64,000 nt of DNA from Lactobacillus sp. ESL0701. GTDB lineage: Bacteria > Bacillota > Bacilli > Lactobacillales > Lactobacillaceae. The position numbers were made by a program, and so were the translations under genes. The notes beneath the pieces were generated by a model. It saw only the letters and a list, made by a program, of their open reading frames with translations. It did no database searches and had not been told where the DNA came from. Within the stretch, counting starts at the first letter, position 1. Each line of letters starts with the position of its first letter. Below, piece after piece: positions 46,999 to 55,372 of the stretch. The stretch lies in assembly GCF_029433445.1 (NCBI RefSeq), contig NZ_JAQTIC010000005.1, positions 81,713-145,712 on the forward strand, given 5' to 3'.

Positions 46999-48402
46999 AT
47001 GAACAAGCGTAAGCAAGCGAGCGATAAACTAGGGTTTATGGCGATCGTATTTTTAACAATTAACTTGATTATCGGGTCGGGAATCTTTTTGACACCCGGC
47101 ACAGTAGTTAGACAGGTGGGCAGCAAGTCACTGCTCGTTTACCTATTAGCTGCAATTTTTGCAGCTGTATTGGCACTGCCATTTGCATCGGCATCAAAAT
47201 ATGTTAATAAATCCGGCTCCTCCTATGCTTACGCTAAAGCCGCATTTGGTAATAAATTTGGCTTTTATATTGGTGTTACCTGCTATTTTGCTAATGATGC
47301 CGTCTGGTGTACGAGTTCAGTCGGGATTGTTAAGGCAGTTATTGCAATTTTGGGTGGTAATCCCAATCGTTTTACGACAATTACTATTGGATTGTTGCTA
47401 TTAATGCTGCTGGACTTAATTGTTAATCTGTTTGGTCAACGAATAACAAAATATGTTATGAATTTATCAACAATTTGTAAGACTTTATCGTTAGTTGTTT
47501 TAATTGTAGCCGGAGCGATTATTTTAATGACTGCCGGCAGCCACTATGATCTGAGTGCTGTTGACCGAATTCGCGAGGGTGGCAAGGCGATTGTTCCGAC
47601 AGTGACAATCAGCACGTTTATGATGGCAGTTGTTTCAGCACTGTATGCCTTCTCAGGCTTTGAAGCGGTAGCTTCTGGTGCTGAGGATATGGAAGAACCT
47701 GAGAAAAACTTGCCACGGGCTATTCCACTAGCTGTGATTTTGATTGCTTTTATTTATATTGGTGTTTTGGCAGTGGCAATGCTGCTTAATCCAAGCGCGT
47801 TAATGAAAACAGATCAGGTTGTGGCGTTAGCAACAATTTTTGCTAATCCACTGTTAAACAATATCATTCTGGCTGGGGCAGTAATCTCAATGCTGGGCAT
47901 TAATTTTGCTTATAGCTTTAGTGCACCGCGCTTTTTAGAAGCAATGGCACGCGAGCATCAATTATCAACGAAGTTGACTAAGAGAACCAAGCGCAACTTC
48001 CCAATTAGGACGTTTTTTATTTCAGCGGCAATCACAACCTTGATTCCAATGGCCTTTCAATATGATTTGACCAATTTGGTTACTTTGGGATCAATCGTCA
48101 GATTTTTGGAATTCGCGGTAGTACCGATTTCGGTTATTCAGTTCTATCGTGGTCGGACTAAAGAAAAAGTTTTGCCAGCCAATAAGAACTTTTTGACTGA
48201 TGTTGTTGCGTCGGTCTTGTCCGTTATCATCGTGATTTTTATGTTAATTGAATATAACTGGCGGGTCCAATTCGGTACGATTGTGAATGGTCAAGTTGTG
48301 GGGATTAATTGGTATGCAATTTTAGCAGTTGCCTTTGGTTTTGTAATTTTGCCGCTATTGATGTATTTAATTTCTCGAAAAGAATGGCAAGAATTGGAAT
48401 AG
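46999..48402 (+). CDS. Amino acid permease, APC family
   Basis: The 467-residue protein has 12 membrane segments and the APC core: INLIIGSGIFLTPG in TM1 and SGFEAVASGAEDMEEPEKNLPRAI after TM6. Substrate not evident. It is transcribed alone between two terminators; an AT-rich 130-base leader contains TATAAT at 46960-46965. Confidence 0.9.
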   Translation: MNKRKQASDKLGFMAIVFLTINLIIGSGIFLTPGTVVRQVGSKSLLVYLLAAIFAAVLALPFASASKYVNKSGSSYAYAKAAFGNKFGFYIGVTCYFANDAVWCTSSVGIVKAVIAILGGNPNRFTTITIGLLLLMLLDLIVNLFGQRITKYVMNLSTICKTLSLVVLIVAGAIILMTAGSHYDLSAVDRIREGGKAIVPTVTISTFMMAVVSALYAFSGFEAVASGAEDMEEPEKNLPRAIPLAVILIAFIYIGVLAVAMLLNPSALMKTDQVVALATIFANPLLNNIILAGAVISMLGINFAYSFSAPRFLEAMAREHQLSTKLTKRTKRNFPIRTFFISAAITTLIPMAFQYDLTNLVTLGSIVRFLEFAVVPISVIQFYRGRTKEKVLPANKNFLTDVVASVLSVIIVIFMLIEYNWRVQFGTIVNGQVVGINWYAILAVAFGFVILPLLMYLISRKEWQELE

Positions 48403-48420
48403 ATATTTTGGATTGTTATT

Positions 48421-48462
48421 AACACACGATTTCGATATTTTATCGAGGTCGTGTGTTTTATT
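48421..48462 (+). terminator. Terminator after the permease
   Basis: AACACACGA and TCGTGTGTT pair with an inner TCGATA-TATCGA stem, followed by T residues. Confidence 0.85.
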
Positions 48463-48695
48463 TATACGTGTTTAGTTATATGAAGAAGTTAGAAAAATGG
48501 TTTTTGACAAGTCAAATGGCGAAATTTGAGTGGGAATTTATTCCTTAAGCAATATAAGTTGCCAATTTGTATTTTTAAATTCTGTTCGCTAATATTTTTG
48601 TTGTCAAAACCTTGCTAGACCAGCATGCAAAGAAACTTTGCTTGAATTTCATTTAATAGTTAAGCAAAATTAATTATGTAATGGAGGAGCAAGCA
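48463..48695. other. Gap with no confident gene
   Basis: This AT-rich gap precedes an XRE gene. It holds a small hairpin (GCAAAG/CTTTGC near 48628-48643) and a 22-codon open frame from 48480 without a ribosome binding site. Nothing else is supported. Confidence 0.5.
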
Positions 48696-49295
48696 ATGAA
48701 ATTTGGTGAACATTTAAAACAGGCACGGCTGGACAAAAATTTAACCCAAGAGCAAGTAGCGCAAGAATTTGCAATTACCAGACAGACACTTTCAAATTGG
48801 GAAAATGAAAAATCCTACCCTGATATCAATAGCTTGATTAAGTTAAGCGATTATTATCAGCTTTCACTTGATGAATTATTGAAGGAAGATACGGGAATGC
48901 GGGAAACGCTGCAGAAGCGAGAGGTCGTTAGTAATCTGAAGCAAGTTAAAAAGAAATTGATAATTGCTGTTATTGTGTTGGGCATAAGTATAGGGACAAT
49001 GATTATTAAGAGTATGAATTCTATTATAGAAATTTTATCTTGGGTGGGTTACTTAATGCTTTGTTCTGCCATGATAGATATTAATAATTTTGATGAGTCA
49101 CAATCCTTAGGTCTGGAATATGGCTGGCAAAAATTTTTAACTAGTAGAAAAGGTGGAACCATGTTTGTAATAGTATCAGCTTTACTTAGTGTGAGTTTCT
49201 TTTATATAGGTCAAGTTAGAAGTGGCGTTGCGTCAGCAGGATTAGGAGCTGGATTTTTAGTAGGAATTTGGATATATCGCCATCGTAAACATTAG
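48696..49295 (+). CDS. XRE-family regulator with four hydrophobic segments
   Basis: The start is the ATG at 48696, because the ATG at 48681 lies within the GGAGG site. The 199 residues hold a complete HTH (LTQEQVAQEFAITRQTLSNWENEKSYPDINSLIKLSDYY) and, from about 85, four hydrophobic stretches, so it should be membrane-tethered. Its HTH is intact, unlike that of the XRE protein at 19.5 kb. Such proteins often control nearby peptide or envelope genes. The adjacent small membrane genes may be targets; not shown. Confidence 0.8.
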   Translation: MKFGEHLKQARLDKNLTQEQVAQEFAITRQTLSNWENEKSYPDINSLIKLSDYYQLSLDELLKEDTGMRETLQKREVVSNLKQVKKKLIIAVIVLGISIGTMIIKSMNSIIEILSWVGYLMLCSAMIDINNFDESQSLGLEYGWQKFLTSRKGGTMFVIVSALLSVSFFYIGQVRSGVASAGLGAGFLVGIWIYRHRKH

Positions 49296-49360
49296 ACTAT
49301 TGCTGAAGTGTTTGATGATGCAACAAGACCGAGTTGTTTGCTTAAAATAAGGTAATAAAA

Positions 49361-49396
49361 AAACGTATTATCTGATGAAGATAATATGTTTTTATG
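49361..49396. terminator. Bidirectional terminator
   Basis: AACGTATTATCT and AGATAATATGTT pair around GATGA with A and T tracts on each side, between the convergent XRE gene (+) and membrane-protein gene (-). Confidence 0.75.
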
Positions 49397-49771
49397 TTAT
49401 TTTGCTGTTGTTCTATCGGGTATTGGTGACATCAGTAATTCCATTAGAGAACAATCTATTATGAACAAATCAAGACTAAAGTCTGAATAGTCGATGATTA
49501 TACATAGTAATGACACTCCCAGTGTAAAAAGTTCACATTTTTGTTCAAATTTCTGATTTTTAGTCATATCGGCTTTTTTGATAGTTTTTCCAGCTGTTAG
49601 ATGCTTGGAAAAAGATATGCCAAAGAATAAAAGACCAATTGCTAAGTAAATAATAGTAGTAATTAAATTAGCATTTGGGCGCTCAATACAATAATAAATT
49701 GCGGCAATGATTACTTGTAAAATTGCAATTAACCGCATTATTTGTTTTTTAGTTAATTTGTTTTCAAACAT
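49397..49771 (-). CDS. Hypothetical membrane protein
   Basis: The 124-residue protein has three to four hydrophobic segments (about 11-28, 37-53, 83-95 and 98-113) and a lysine-rich loop between the second and third (residues 55-78). No family is recognised. It is convergent with the XRE-membrane regulator and next to a putative immunity gene, suggesting an accessory patch. Confidence 0.6.
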   Translation of the reverse strand: MFENKLTKKQIMRLIAILQVIIAAIYYCIERPNANLITTIIYLAIGLLFFGISFSKHLTAGKTIKKADMTKNQKFEQKCELFTLGVSLLCIIIDYSDFSLDLFIIDCSLMELLMSPIPDRTTAK

Positions 49772-49902
49772 TAGGTACTTGCCTCATTTTTGATATTTAT
49801 ACTATATAATTTTAGTATTGATAAGAATATTATAGAATAAAATAATACAACTGGAGCAAAAAAATAATGTTATATTGTTAAATGAGAGTAGGAGTACCAA
49901 CG

Positions 49903-50175
49903 ATGTTTAAAAAAACGAAAAATGAATTTGATTTATTAAAGTTTTTGCAACACCAGCAATTGTCTAATGTCAATGAACAATCCATTATTGAGCAAGCGAT
50001 TGTTAAGCTGCATCAGCGAGAGAACCCTTATTTAGTTAAAGCTGATGTGAAGTCTAGCTTGACTGAACTTGCACTTAAAAGGCAATTGTCTAAAGCAGGA
50101 GTTCAATTGCTCACCCAGTTGAGTAAGCCAAATATTAATGAAGATGTTGCGCGATTTTCGGCAACTTGGTTTTAA
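49903..50175 (+). CDS. Small helical protein, possible bacteriocin immunity type
   Basis: The start is the ATG at 49903, after GTAGGAGT; an upstream ATG at 49882 overlaps that site. The 90-residue product has no membrane segment and is predicted mostly helical, with IIEQAIVKLHQRENPYLVKA, then SSLTELALKRQLSKAG, and an aromatic end (FSATWF). Length and pattern recall enterocin-A-type immunity four-helix bundles, which are often orphan in lactobacilli; no bacteriocin gene is visible nearby. The family call is tentative. TATATT with an upstream TGT (49871-49876) may be its -10. Confidence 0.5.
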   Translation: MFKKTKNEFDLLKFLQHQQLSNVNEQSIIEQAIVKLHQRENPYLVKADVKSSLTELALKRQLSKAGVQLLTQLSKPNINEDVARFSATWF

Positions 50176-50188
50176 TAAGTAATATAAA

Positions 50189-50218
50189 ATGCTGCTTCAA
50201 CTAGAAGCAGCATTCTTA
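50189..50218 (+). terminator. Terminator after the immunity-like gene
   Basis: AATGCTGCTTC and GAAGCAGCATT form a perfect 11-bp stem around AACTA. Confidence 0.85.
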
Positions 50219-50303
50219 TTTGTTAAAAGTTAAGCTTGAGAAAAGCCTAACCACCAAATTCGACGATTAACAATAGGAAAAAGATACCTGCAGCCGAAAA
50301 TAA

Positions 50304-50519
50304 TTACTTCCAGGTTGCGTTGTTGATGTCAAAAGTAAAAAAGCGCGCGCAATATACAATTAGCATTGTGCTTGCTGTAAGAACAGCACTACTAATGGCT
50401 GCTTTAATTGAACTAGAAAAGAAATATTGCCAATATGTATCTAAACTATAAAGTCCAATTATTAGGACACTTATATCCAGTTGATATTTATGATAAAAAT
50501 TCTTGATTGTTGTTTTCAT
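50304..50519 (-). CDS. Small membrane protein, paralogue B of a tandem pair
   Basis: This 71-residue protein with two hydrophobic segments begins MKTTIKNFYHKYQ. The upstream neighbour begins MKITIGNFYHKHQ, so the two share an unusual N-terminal block and probably arose by duplication. The gap between them is 9 bases. The initiation site is weak (TTGAAG), so it may depend on coupling to the first gene. Unknown family. Confidence 0.55.
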   Translation of the reverse strand: MKTTIKNFYHKYQLDISVLIIGLYSLDTYWQYFFSSSIKAAISSAVLTASTMLIVYCARFFTFDINNATWK

Positions 50520-50528
50520 AATCTAACT

Positions 50529-50831
50529 TCAAATGTGCAAAAGATACATACTGATAAGTCGCACAGCACCGCAAACTACAAGATAAAGTAGAGCCCAACC
50601 AGCCATCGCGAATAATTCGTTCCACTCGTTTTTATTAGGATCGATGTACTTTTCTACCCAGAAGCCGCCGACAATCATCACTATTGCAGATATCGCGTCA
50701 ACTAAAAACATCTTAGGTGAGTGTCCTAAAGCCAAGCTAATGGTGTCAAAAATAAAATTAGTTATGGCATACAAAATTGTATATGAAACTATCTGATGCT
50801 TATGATAAAAATTTCCAATTGTAATTTTCAT
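50529..50831 (-). CDS. Small membrane protein, paralogue A of a tandem pair
   Basis: The ATG at 50831 is chosen because GAGGGTGA lies 6 bases before it, whereas the ATG at 50846 precedes that site. The 100-residue product has three hydrophobic stretches and a polar loop KYIDPNKNEWNE. It shares the MKxTIxNFYHKxQ start with the gene downstream. A minus-strand TATAAT occurs at 50878-50883. No family recognised. Confidence 0.6.
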   Translation of the reverse strand: MKITIGNFYHKHQIVSYTILYAITNFIFDTISLALGHSPKMFLVDAISAIVMIVGGFWVEKYIDPNKNEWNELFAMAGWALLYLVVCGAVRLISMYLLHI

Positions 50832-51044
50832 ATCTATCACCCTCATATATTATGTATTATGAATACTTGATATTAATATTATAATCCATAATTAAAAGTC
50901 GGCCGCAAAAATTTAGTAATCTTTGGGGCTTTTTGAATTCATCGAAATATGGCAGGTAATTGTAACTGTTTGTACTTGAAGGTTAGCAAGTTAGCTTGAT
51001 TCTGCTAAAATGAGAATAGCTATTTACAGAAAAGAGGCTGAGCC

Positions 51045-52469
51045 ATGAAAATTTATAATACTTTGACAAAAAGAAAAGAAGAATTTAATCCGCTGGTTGA
51101 AGGACAAATCTCAATGTATGTCTGTGGACCGACGGTTTATAATTACATCCACATTGGTAATGCCCGCAGCGTGATTGCCTTTGATACAATTCGGCGTTAC
51201 TTTGAATATCGCGGCTACAAGGTGAATTACGTCTCTAACTTTACGGATGTTGACGATAAAATGATTAACGAGGCGCGAACTGAAGGCATTACGGTGCCGA
51301 AATTAGCTGAGCGTTATATTAAGTTTTATCTTGAAGATACGGCAGCTTTAAACGTAGAACCGGCAACTAAGCACCCACGAGCAACTCACGAAATTCCTGA
51401 AATTATCGAATTTATTGAACAATTAATCAAAAATGGTTATGCTTATGAAGCTGCTGGTGATGTTTATTACCGGGCTAAGAAGTTCAAGCATTATGGTGAG
51501 TTAAGCAGTCAAAATATTGCCGAACTTGAAGAAGGTGCTTCTGAACATGTCAATGATGAGGAACAGCAGCGTAAGGAAGACCCAATTGACTTTGCCTTGT
51601 GGAAAAAGCAAAAGCAGCATGATGAAATTGCGTGGCAATCGCCATGGGGTTTAGGACGTCCAGGCTGGCATATTGAGTGTTCGGTGATGTCGACCAAGTA
51701 TTTGGGCAAGACGATTGATATTCATGGTGGTGGTCAAGACTTGGAATTCCCGCACCATGAAAATGAAATTGCGCAGAGTGAAGCGGCTACTGGACAAAAG
51801 TTTGTCAATTATTGGATGCACAACGGCTTTGTGACCGTGGGTCAAACAGAAGAAAAGATGTCAAAATCTTTGCATAACTTTGTAACAGTGCATGACTTAC
51901 TTAAGACAGTTAACCCGCAAGTGTTGCGTTTCTTCATGGCCAGCGTGCAGTATCGCAAGCAAATTAATTATTCACAGGAAAATCTGGAGCAAGCAGCAAT
52001 TATTTTGCAAAGGTTTAAAAATACATTGACAAACATTGCTTATCGCTTAGAAGATGCTACTTCTAAAGCTGAATCGACACAGTTGCGGCAGGCTTTAGAA
52101 GAAACACAAACTAACTTTGTAGCTGCAATGGATGATGATTTTAATGTACAAAATGCATTAGCGGCGATTTATGACCTATTGCCAATAGTTAACGCCAATA
52201 CTAACGCTGAACAAGTAGATAAGGATGCATTAGCGCACGCTAAGGAATTATTAGGTCAATGGCTCGGAATTTTTGGGATTGACACGGCAAAATTAATTCA
52301 GCAGACACAAGCAAGTGATGATGATGAAATCGCGGCATTAGTCAAAGCTCGTGACGAAGCCCGTAAAAACAAGGATTGGGCTAAGAGTGACCAATTACGA
52401 GATCAGTTAAAAGAACTGGGGATAACAATTCAAGATACCCCGCAGGGAACAAGGTGGACACGTGACTAA
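51045..52469 (+). CDS. cysS: Cysteinyl-tRNA synthetase
   Basis: This class I synthetase (474 aa) has HIGH motif [16 protein letters not shown], and zinc ligands in VCGPTVY, ECSVM and FPHHENE. It overlaps mrnC by 8 bases. The order cysS-mrnC-rlmB is conserved in Firmicutes; cysE, present between gltX and cysS in Bacillus, is absent here. Confidence 0.96.
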   Translation: MKIYNTLTKRKEEFNPLVEGQISMYVCGPTVYNYIHIGNARSVIAFDTIRRYFEYRGYKVNYVSNFTDVDDKMINEARTEGITVPKLAERYIKFYLEDTAALNVEPATKHPRATHEIPEIIEFIEQLIKNGYAYEAAGDVYYRAKKFKHYGELSSQNIAELEEGASEHVNDEEQQRKEDPIDFALWKKQKQHDEIAWQSPWGLGRPGWHIECSVMSTKYLGKTIDIHGGGQDLEFPHHENEIAQSEAATGQKFVNYWMHNGFVTVGQTEEKMSKSLHNFVTVHDLLKTVNPQVLRFFMASVQYRKQINYSQENLEQAAIILQRFKNTLTNIAYRLEDATSKAESTQLRQALEETQTNFVAAMDDDFNVQNALAAIYDLLPIVNANTNAEQVDKDALAHAKELLGQWLGIFGIDTAKLIQQTQASDDDEIAALVKARDEARKNKDWAKSDQLRDQLKELGITIQDTPQGTRWTRD

Positions 52470-52905
52470 AATTAAAAAGTTAACAGAAGAAAAAGTTAAC
52501 CCAGATACGCTTAGTGGGCAAACATTGGCATATCTGGGGGATGCTGTGTACGAATTATTTATTAGACGCCATTTAATAAAGGGCGGCATTGTGAAACCGC
52601 AAGTCTTGCAGCGTGAAGCAACACATTATGTTTCAGCGAAGGCACAAGCTGCATTGATTACTAAAATGCAGGATGAGCAGATGCTTACTGAGGATGAATT
52701 GGCAACTTTTCGGCGTGGTCGCAATGCTAAGACTCATACAAAGGCCAAAAATACGAGCTTAGCAACTTATCAGTTATCAACGGGCTTTGAGGCTGTTTGG
52801 GGCTATTTAGATTTATTAGGCAAAAAGGATCGTGTGCGTGAATTGACAACGTGGTGTATTCAGACGGTTGAGGAAGGCGGCATTGATAACTATGACTTCA
52901 ATTGA
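52462..52905 (+). CDS. mrnC: Mini-ribonuclease III
   Basis: The 147-residue RNase III-like nuclease lacks a double-stranded RNA-binding domain and matures 23S rRNA. The catalytic block is [17 protein letters not shown], with a second acidic site near the C-terminus. It starts at GTG inside cysS and overlaps rlmB by 14 bases, so the three genes are translationally linked. Confidence 0.92.
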   Translation: MTKIKKLTEEKVNPDTLSGQTLAYLGDAVYELFIRRHLIKGGIVKPQVLQREATHYVSAKAQAALITKMQDEQMLTEDELATFRRGRNAKTHTKAKNTSLATYQLSTGFEAVWGYLDLLGKKDRVRELTTWCIQTVEEGGIDNYDFN

Positions 52906-53647
52906 TAAAGATTTTGTTTTCGGTCGGCATGCAGGCGTTGATTTTTTAAAAACGCAGGATGCGGACCGGATTAACAAAGTATTTTTACAACAAGGTGTGC
53001 AGGATAGTTTCGCTAATGAGGTCTATGATTTAGCGAAAAAGAAGGGCATTGTTATTCAAACTGTCCCTAAAAACAAGCTGGATCGGTTAGTGCAGGGGAG
53101 TAATCACCAAGGGCTAGTATTGACTGTTGCCAGTTTTGAATATGCTGACCTTGAAACATTGCTTGATCAATTTGATGAGCAAGGCAAAGAACCATTTTTG
53201 TTAATGCTCGATTCAATTGAAGATCCGCATAATTTGGGCTCGATTTTGCGGTCAGCTGATGCAACTGGTGTTGATGCGATTATTATTCCTAAGCGTCACG
53301 CAACTGGCTTAACGTCTGTTGTTGCCAAGACTTCTACTGGGGCAATTGACTATGTGCCAGTTGCCCGCGTCAATAATCTTGTTCAAACCAGTCAATTGCT
53401 GAAAAAGCGCGGCTATTGGTTGTTTGGCACGGATATGAAGGGCACGGATTACCGACAATGGAATGCCAGAGGTAAGACAGTTCTAGTTATTGGTAATGAG
53501 GGTAAGGGCATTGCTCGACTTTTGAAAGAGCAAATGGATCAGATGCTCACTTTGCCAATGGTGGGACATGTTCAGTCACTTAATGCGAGTGTGGCAACAG
53601 GTGTTTTGCTTTATCAGATGTTAAACAGCCGCAATCCACTTAAATAA
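52892..53647 (+). CDS. rlmB: 23S rRNA (guanosine-2'-O-) methyltransferase RlmB-type
   Basis: This SPOUT/TrmH-family enzyme uses S-adenosylmethionine to methylate G2251-type sites. With the ATG at 52892 ([14 protein letters not shown]) it has 251 residues. Motifs: NLGSILRSADATG, GNEGKGI and LPMVGHVQSLNASVATGVLLY (trefoil knot). It overlaps mrnC and is followed by an intrinsic terminator. Confidence 0.93.
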   Translation: MTSIDKDFVFGRHAGVDFLKTQDADRINKVFLQQGVQDSFANEVYDLAKKKGIVIQTVPKNKLDRLVQGSNHQGLVLTVASFEYADLETLLDQFDEQGKEPFLLMLDSIEDPHNLGSILRSADATGVDAIIIPKRHATGLTSVVAKTSTGAIDYVPVARVNNLVQTSQLLKKRGYWLFGTDMKGTDYRQWNARGKTVLVIGNEGKGIARLLKEQMDQMLTLPMVGHVQSLNASVATGVLLYQMLNSRNPLK

Positions 53648-53651
53648 AGAT

Positions 53652-53683
53652 AAAAACAGCCTATAATTACGGGCTGTTTTTTA
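53652..53683 (+). terminator. Terminator after rlmB
   Basis: AAAACAGCC and GGGCTGTTTT pair and T residues follow. Confidence 0.85.
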
Positions 53684-53750
53684 TGCTAGAAGTAATAATT
53701 TTTCTAAATTAACGCGCTTTCAACAGAAACCATTTTTTGTTTTTGTAGCT

Positions 53751-53776
53751 TTTAGCAAATAATTTTAACTGCTAAA
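53751..53776. repeat. Inverted repeat upstream of sigH
   Basis: TTTAGCA (53751-53757) and TGCTAAA (53770-53776) form a perfect 7-bp dyad with a 12-base AT-rich spacer, ending 2 bases before the LexA-like box. It could be an operator or an RNA hairpin; no U-tract follows. Confidence 0.45.
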
Positions 53777-53778
53777 TT

Positions 53779-53792
53779 TGAACATAAGTTCG
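53779..53792. promoter_or_regulatory. SOS (LexA/DinR) box-like palindrome upstream of sigH
   Basis: TGAACATAAGTTCG contains the perfect dyad GAAC-N4-GTTC and matches the Gram-positive consensus CGAACATATGTTCG at 12 of 14 bases. It lies 73 bases before the sigma factor start codon. LexA binding is inferred. Confidence 0.5.
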
Positions 53793-53865
53793 ATATTTTG
53801 CAACTAAAAAAATCAGTATTCTTCCCTTAATTAGTTTTTTAAAAATTGCTATAAGGAGGAATACG

Positions 53866-54429
53866 ATGCAATTGACAGAAGCATACGAACAAGAATTAAT
53901 TGGGCAAGTTCAAGCAGGTAGTGATGATGCCTTGATCAAATTGTGTTATTTTTATCGACCTTTGATTAATAGTGTTAAGCAAAAATATTTTGTGCGCTGC
54001 TATGATAGTCAAGATTGGGATCAAGACGCACTAATTGTATGCTACCAGGCAGCTATGAGCTTTAAGCAGAGTAAAGGCAAATTTGGCAGTTATTTTAAGA
54101 TTAGGCTTCATAATCATGCTAAGTCGTTATTGCGCTACGATATGGCTTATCGGCGGCGCGCATCTGCGCGAGCAACTTCACTTGAAGCGGCTACTGCAAA
54201 AGGTATTGAGCCATTGCAGCAGGAGACAATGCAACTTGCGGAAATTCCAATTAGTGAAAAATTCTCGGAATTATGCGCGCAATTATCAGACTTAGAGATT
54301 AAGGCCTTATTAATTGTTTTAGGTGTTTGGCATCAAGAAGAAGTATTGCAGAAGTTACAAATTGAGCAGGTAACTTTAGTGCGCGCACGTTCACGTTTAA
54401 TGCAGAAAATGCGTAAGACACTGTTATAA
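53866..54429 (+). CDS. sigH: Sigma-H / ComX-like sigma factor
   Basis: The 187-residue sigma-70-family protein has region 2 in the first 100 residues (LIKLCYFYRPLINSVKQKYF, then DQDALIVCYQAAMSF) and a C-terminal region 4-like helix pair (LIVLGVWHQEEVLQKL, RARSRLMQKMRK). Its place between rlmB and rpmG-secE-nusG is that of sigH in Bacillus. In related lactobacilli the homologue activates late competence genes when overproduced. Region 4 is poorly conserved, as usual for this subgroup. An AAGGAGG site precedes the ATG. Confidence 0.78.
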   Translation: MQLTEAYEQELIGQVQAGSDDALIKLCYFYRPLINSVKQKYFVRCYDSQDWDQDALIVCYQAAMSFKQSKGKFGSYFKIRLHNHAKSLLRYDMAYRRRASARATSLEAATAKGIEPLQQETMQLAEIPISEKFSELCAQLSDLEIKALLIVLGVWHQEEVLQKLQIEQVTLVRARSRLMQKMRKTLL

Positions 54430-54465
54430 GCAGGAATAATATTATATGGTTATGTAAAAATGCGG

Positions 54466-54471
54466 TATAAT
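54466..54471 (+). promoter_or_regulatory. -10 element before the 71-aa gene
   Basis: TATAAT lies 37 bases before the start codon; no convincing -35 is seen. The gene has its own terminator, so a local promoter is likely. Confidence 0.4.
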
Positions 54472-54507
54472 ATTCTTTGTAGAATAAATTTTTAGGAGGT
54501 AATTAAG

Positions 54508-54723
54508 ATGGCAGAAATTGAAAAAACTGCATTGTTAGATCGTCAGATGAAGGAAGTTTTTGATTGGAGTGATTCTGAAATTCCAGTTAGAGATGCCCTT
54601 TGGGATTATTTTATGGAAAAGAATGGTAGAGATACCATGAAGACAGAAGCAGATATGCTTCCATTCTTGAAAGATACTGACGAGAAAATCGAATCCTTCG
54701 TAAACGAAAATCTTAAGAAGTAA
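54508..54723 (+). CDS. Small acidic protein of unknown function
   Basis: The 71-residue soluble acidic protein, mostly helical by appearance ([22 protein letters not shown]...), has no cysteine and no membrane segment. A strong TAGGAGG site lies 8 bases before the ATG. It is an independent unit between sigH and rpmG with its own -10 and terminator. I do not recognise a family. Codon use is like that of well-expressed genes. Confidence 0.7.
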   Translation: MAEIEKTALLDRQMKEVFDWSDSEIPVRDALWDYFMEKNGRDTMKTEADMLPFLKDTDEKIESFVNENLKK

Positions 54724-54751
54724 ATCCGACTATTACAATGTTCTACGCCCG

Positions 54752-54776
54752 GTGGTTACGCATTAAGTTTGACCAC
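54752..54776 (+). other. Possible hairpin in the 3' UTR of the 71-aa gene
   Basis: GTGGTTA and TGACCAC can pair with one mismatch around an 11-base loop, upstream of the true terminator. Confidence 0.3.
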
Positions 54777-54781
54777 TAAAA

Positions 54782-54813
54782 AGCAGCTGCTCGAATGAGT
54801 AGCTGCTCTTTGT
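54782..54813 (+). terminator. Terminator after the 71-aa gene
   Basis: AGCAGCTGCTC and GAGTAGCTGCT pair around GAAT with one G-T, followed by CTTTGTTT. Confidence 0.75.
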
Positions 54814-54944
54814 TTGGAAATTAATTTTAAGTAGCGGCTATTTGTGCAATCGCACTTTTACTTATAATGAATAAATTTCTTGGCTAATATTAATTGCTCA
54901 TGCAGTATTTTTTTGTTAGAATAAAAGAGTTTGGAAGTGAGATT

Positions 54945-55094
54945 ATGGCAGTGAAAAAAGCATCTTTGGCCTGCAGCGTCTGCGGCTCGCGTAACTACTC
55001 AATCACGGCAAGTAAAAATCGCACTCAACGGCTTGAACTGAAAAAGTTTTGTAAGCATTGCGGTAAAATGACTGTGCACAAGGAAACGAGGTAG
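54945..55094 (+). CDS. rpmG: 50S ribosomal protein L33
   Basis: The ATG at 54945 gives the usual 49 residues. Two CxxC pairs (CSVC and CKHC) make it the zinc-binding L33 form. A GGAAGTGAG site precedes it; the longer open frame upstream has none. It is the first gene of the rpmG-secE unit. TATAAT occurs at 54863-54868 as a possible -10. Confidence 0.93.
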   Translation: MAVKKASLACSVCGSRNYSITASKNRTQRLELKKFCKHCGKMTVHKETR

Positions 55095-55100
55095 GAGTTT

Positions 55101-55271
55101 ATGATTAAGTTTTTTAAGAGCGTTGTTCAAGAAATGAAGTTAGTTACTTGGCCAACTGCTAAACAAAATCGTCACGATACAGTAATTGTAATCGTAACTT
55201 CAATCCTGTTTGCGGCATATTTGGGTCTGCTTGACTTAGCATTTAGTAGTTTGACACAGATAGTGATGTAA
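55101..55271 (+). CDS. secE: Protein translocase subunit SecE
   Basis: This 56-residue gene, start MIKFFKSVVQEMKLVTWPT, contains the conserved amphipathic WPT motif and a single membrane segment (about 29-50), the short Gram-positive SecE. It forms the channel with SecY. It follows rpmG by 6 bases with a GTAGGAGT site. Confidence 0.93.
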   Translation: MIKFFKSVVQEMKLVTWPTAKQNRHDTVIVIVTSILFAAYLGLLDLAFSSLTQIVM

Positions 55272-55272
55272 A

Positions 55273-55301
55273 TAGAAATAATTTTGGATCCGTGTTATAA
55301 T
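55273..55301 (+). promoter_or_regulatory. Promoter of nusG
   Basis: TAGAAA at 55273-55278 and TATAAT at 55296-55301 are 17 bases apart; TGT before the -10 makes it extended. It lies directly after the secE stop. Confidence 0.55.
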
Positions 55302-55317
55302 GGATTTCAGTTAAAGG

Positions 55318-55339
55318 AACCTCGGTGGAGGTTTTTTTG
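55318..55339 (+). terminator. Hairpin with T run between secE and nusG
   Basis: AACCTC and GAGGTT form a 6-bp stem around GGTG, followed by six further T residues. It can end rpmG-secE transcripts. It also lies just downstream of the nusG promoter, so it could attenuate nusG. Confidence 0.65.
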
Positions 55340-55372
55340 TTTGCCAAAAATTAAAAGGAGATCATAAGTTAA

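Noticed and set aside
48480..48548. 22-codon ORF (MKKLEKWFLTSQ...) after the permease
   Set aside because: No ribosome binding site or promoter could be seen; too short to support as a gene.
54739..54780. 13-codon ORF after the 71-aa gene
   Set aside because: No initiation signal; overlaps a likely 3' UTR hairpin.
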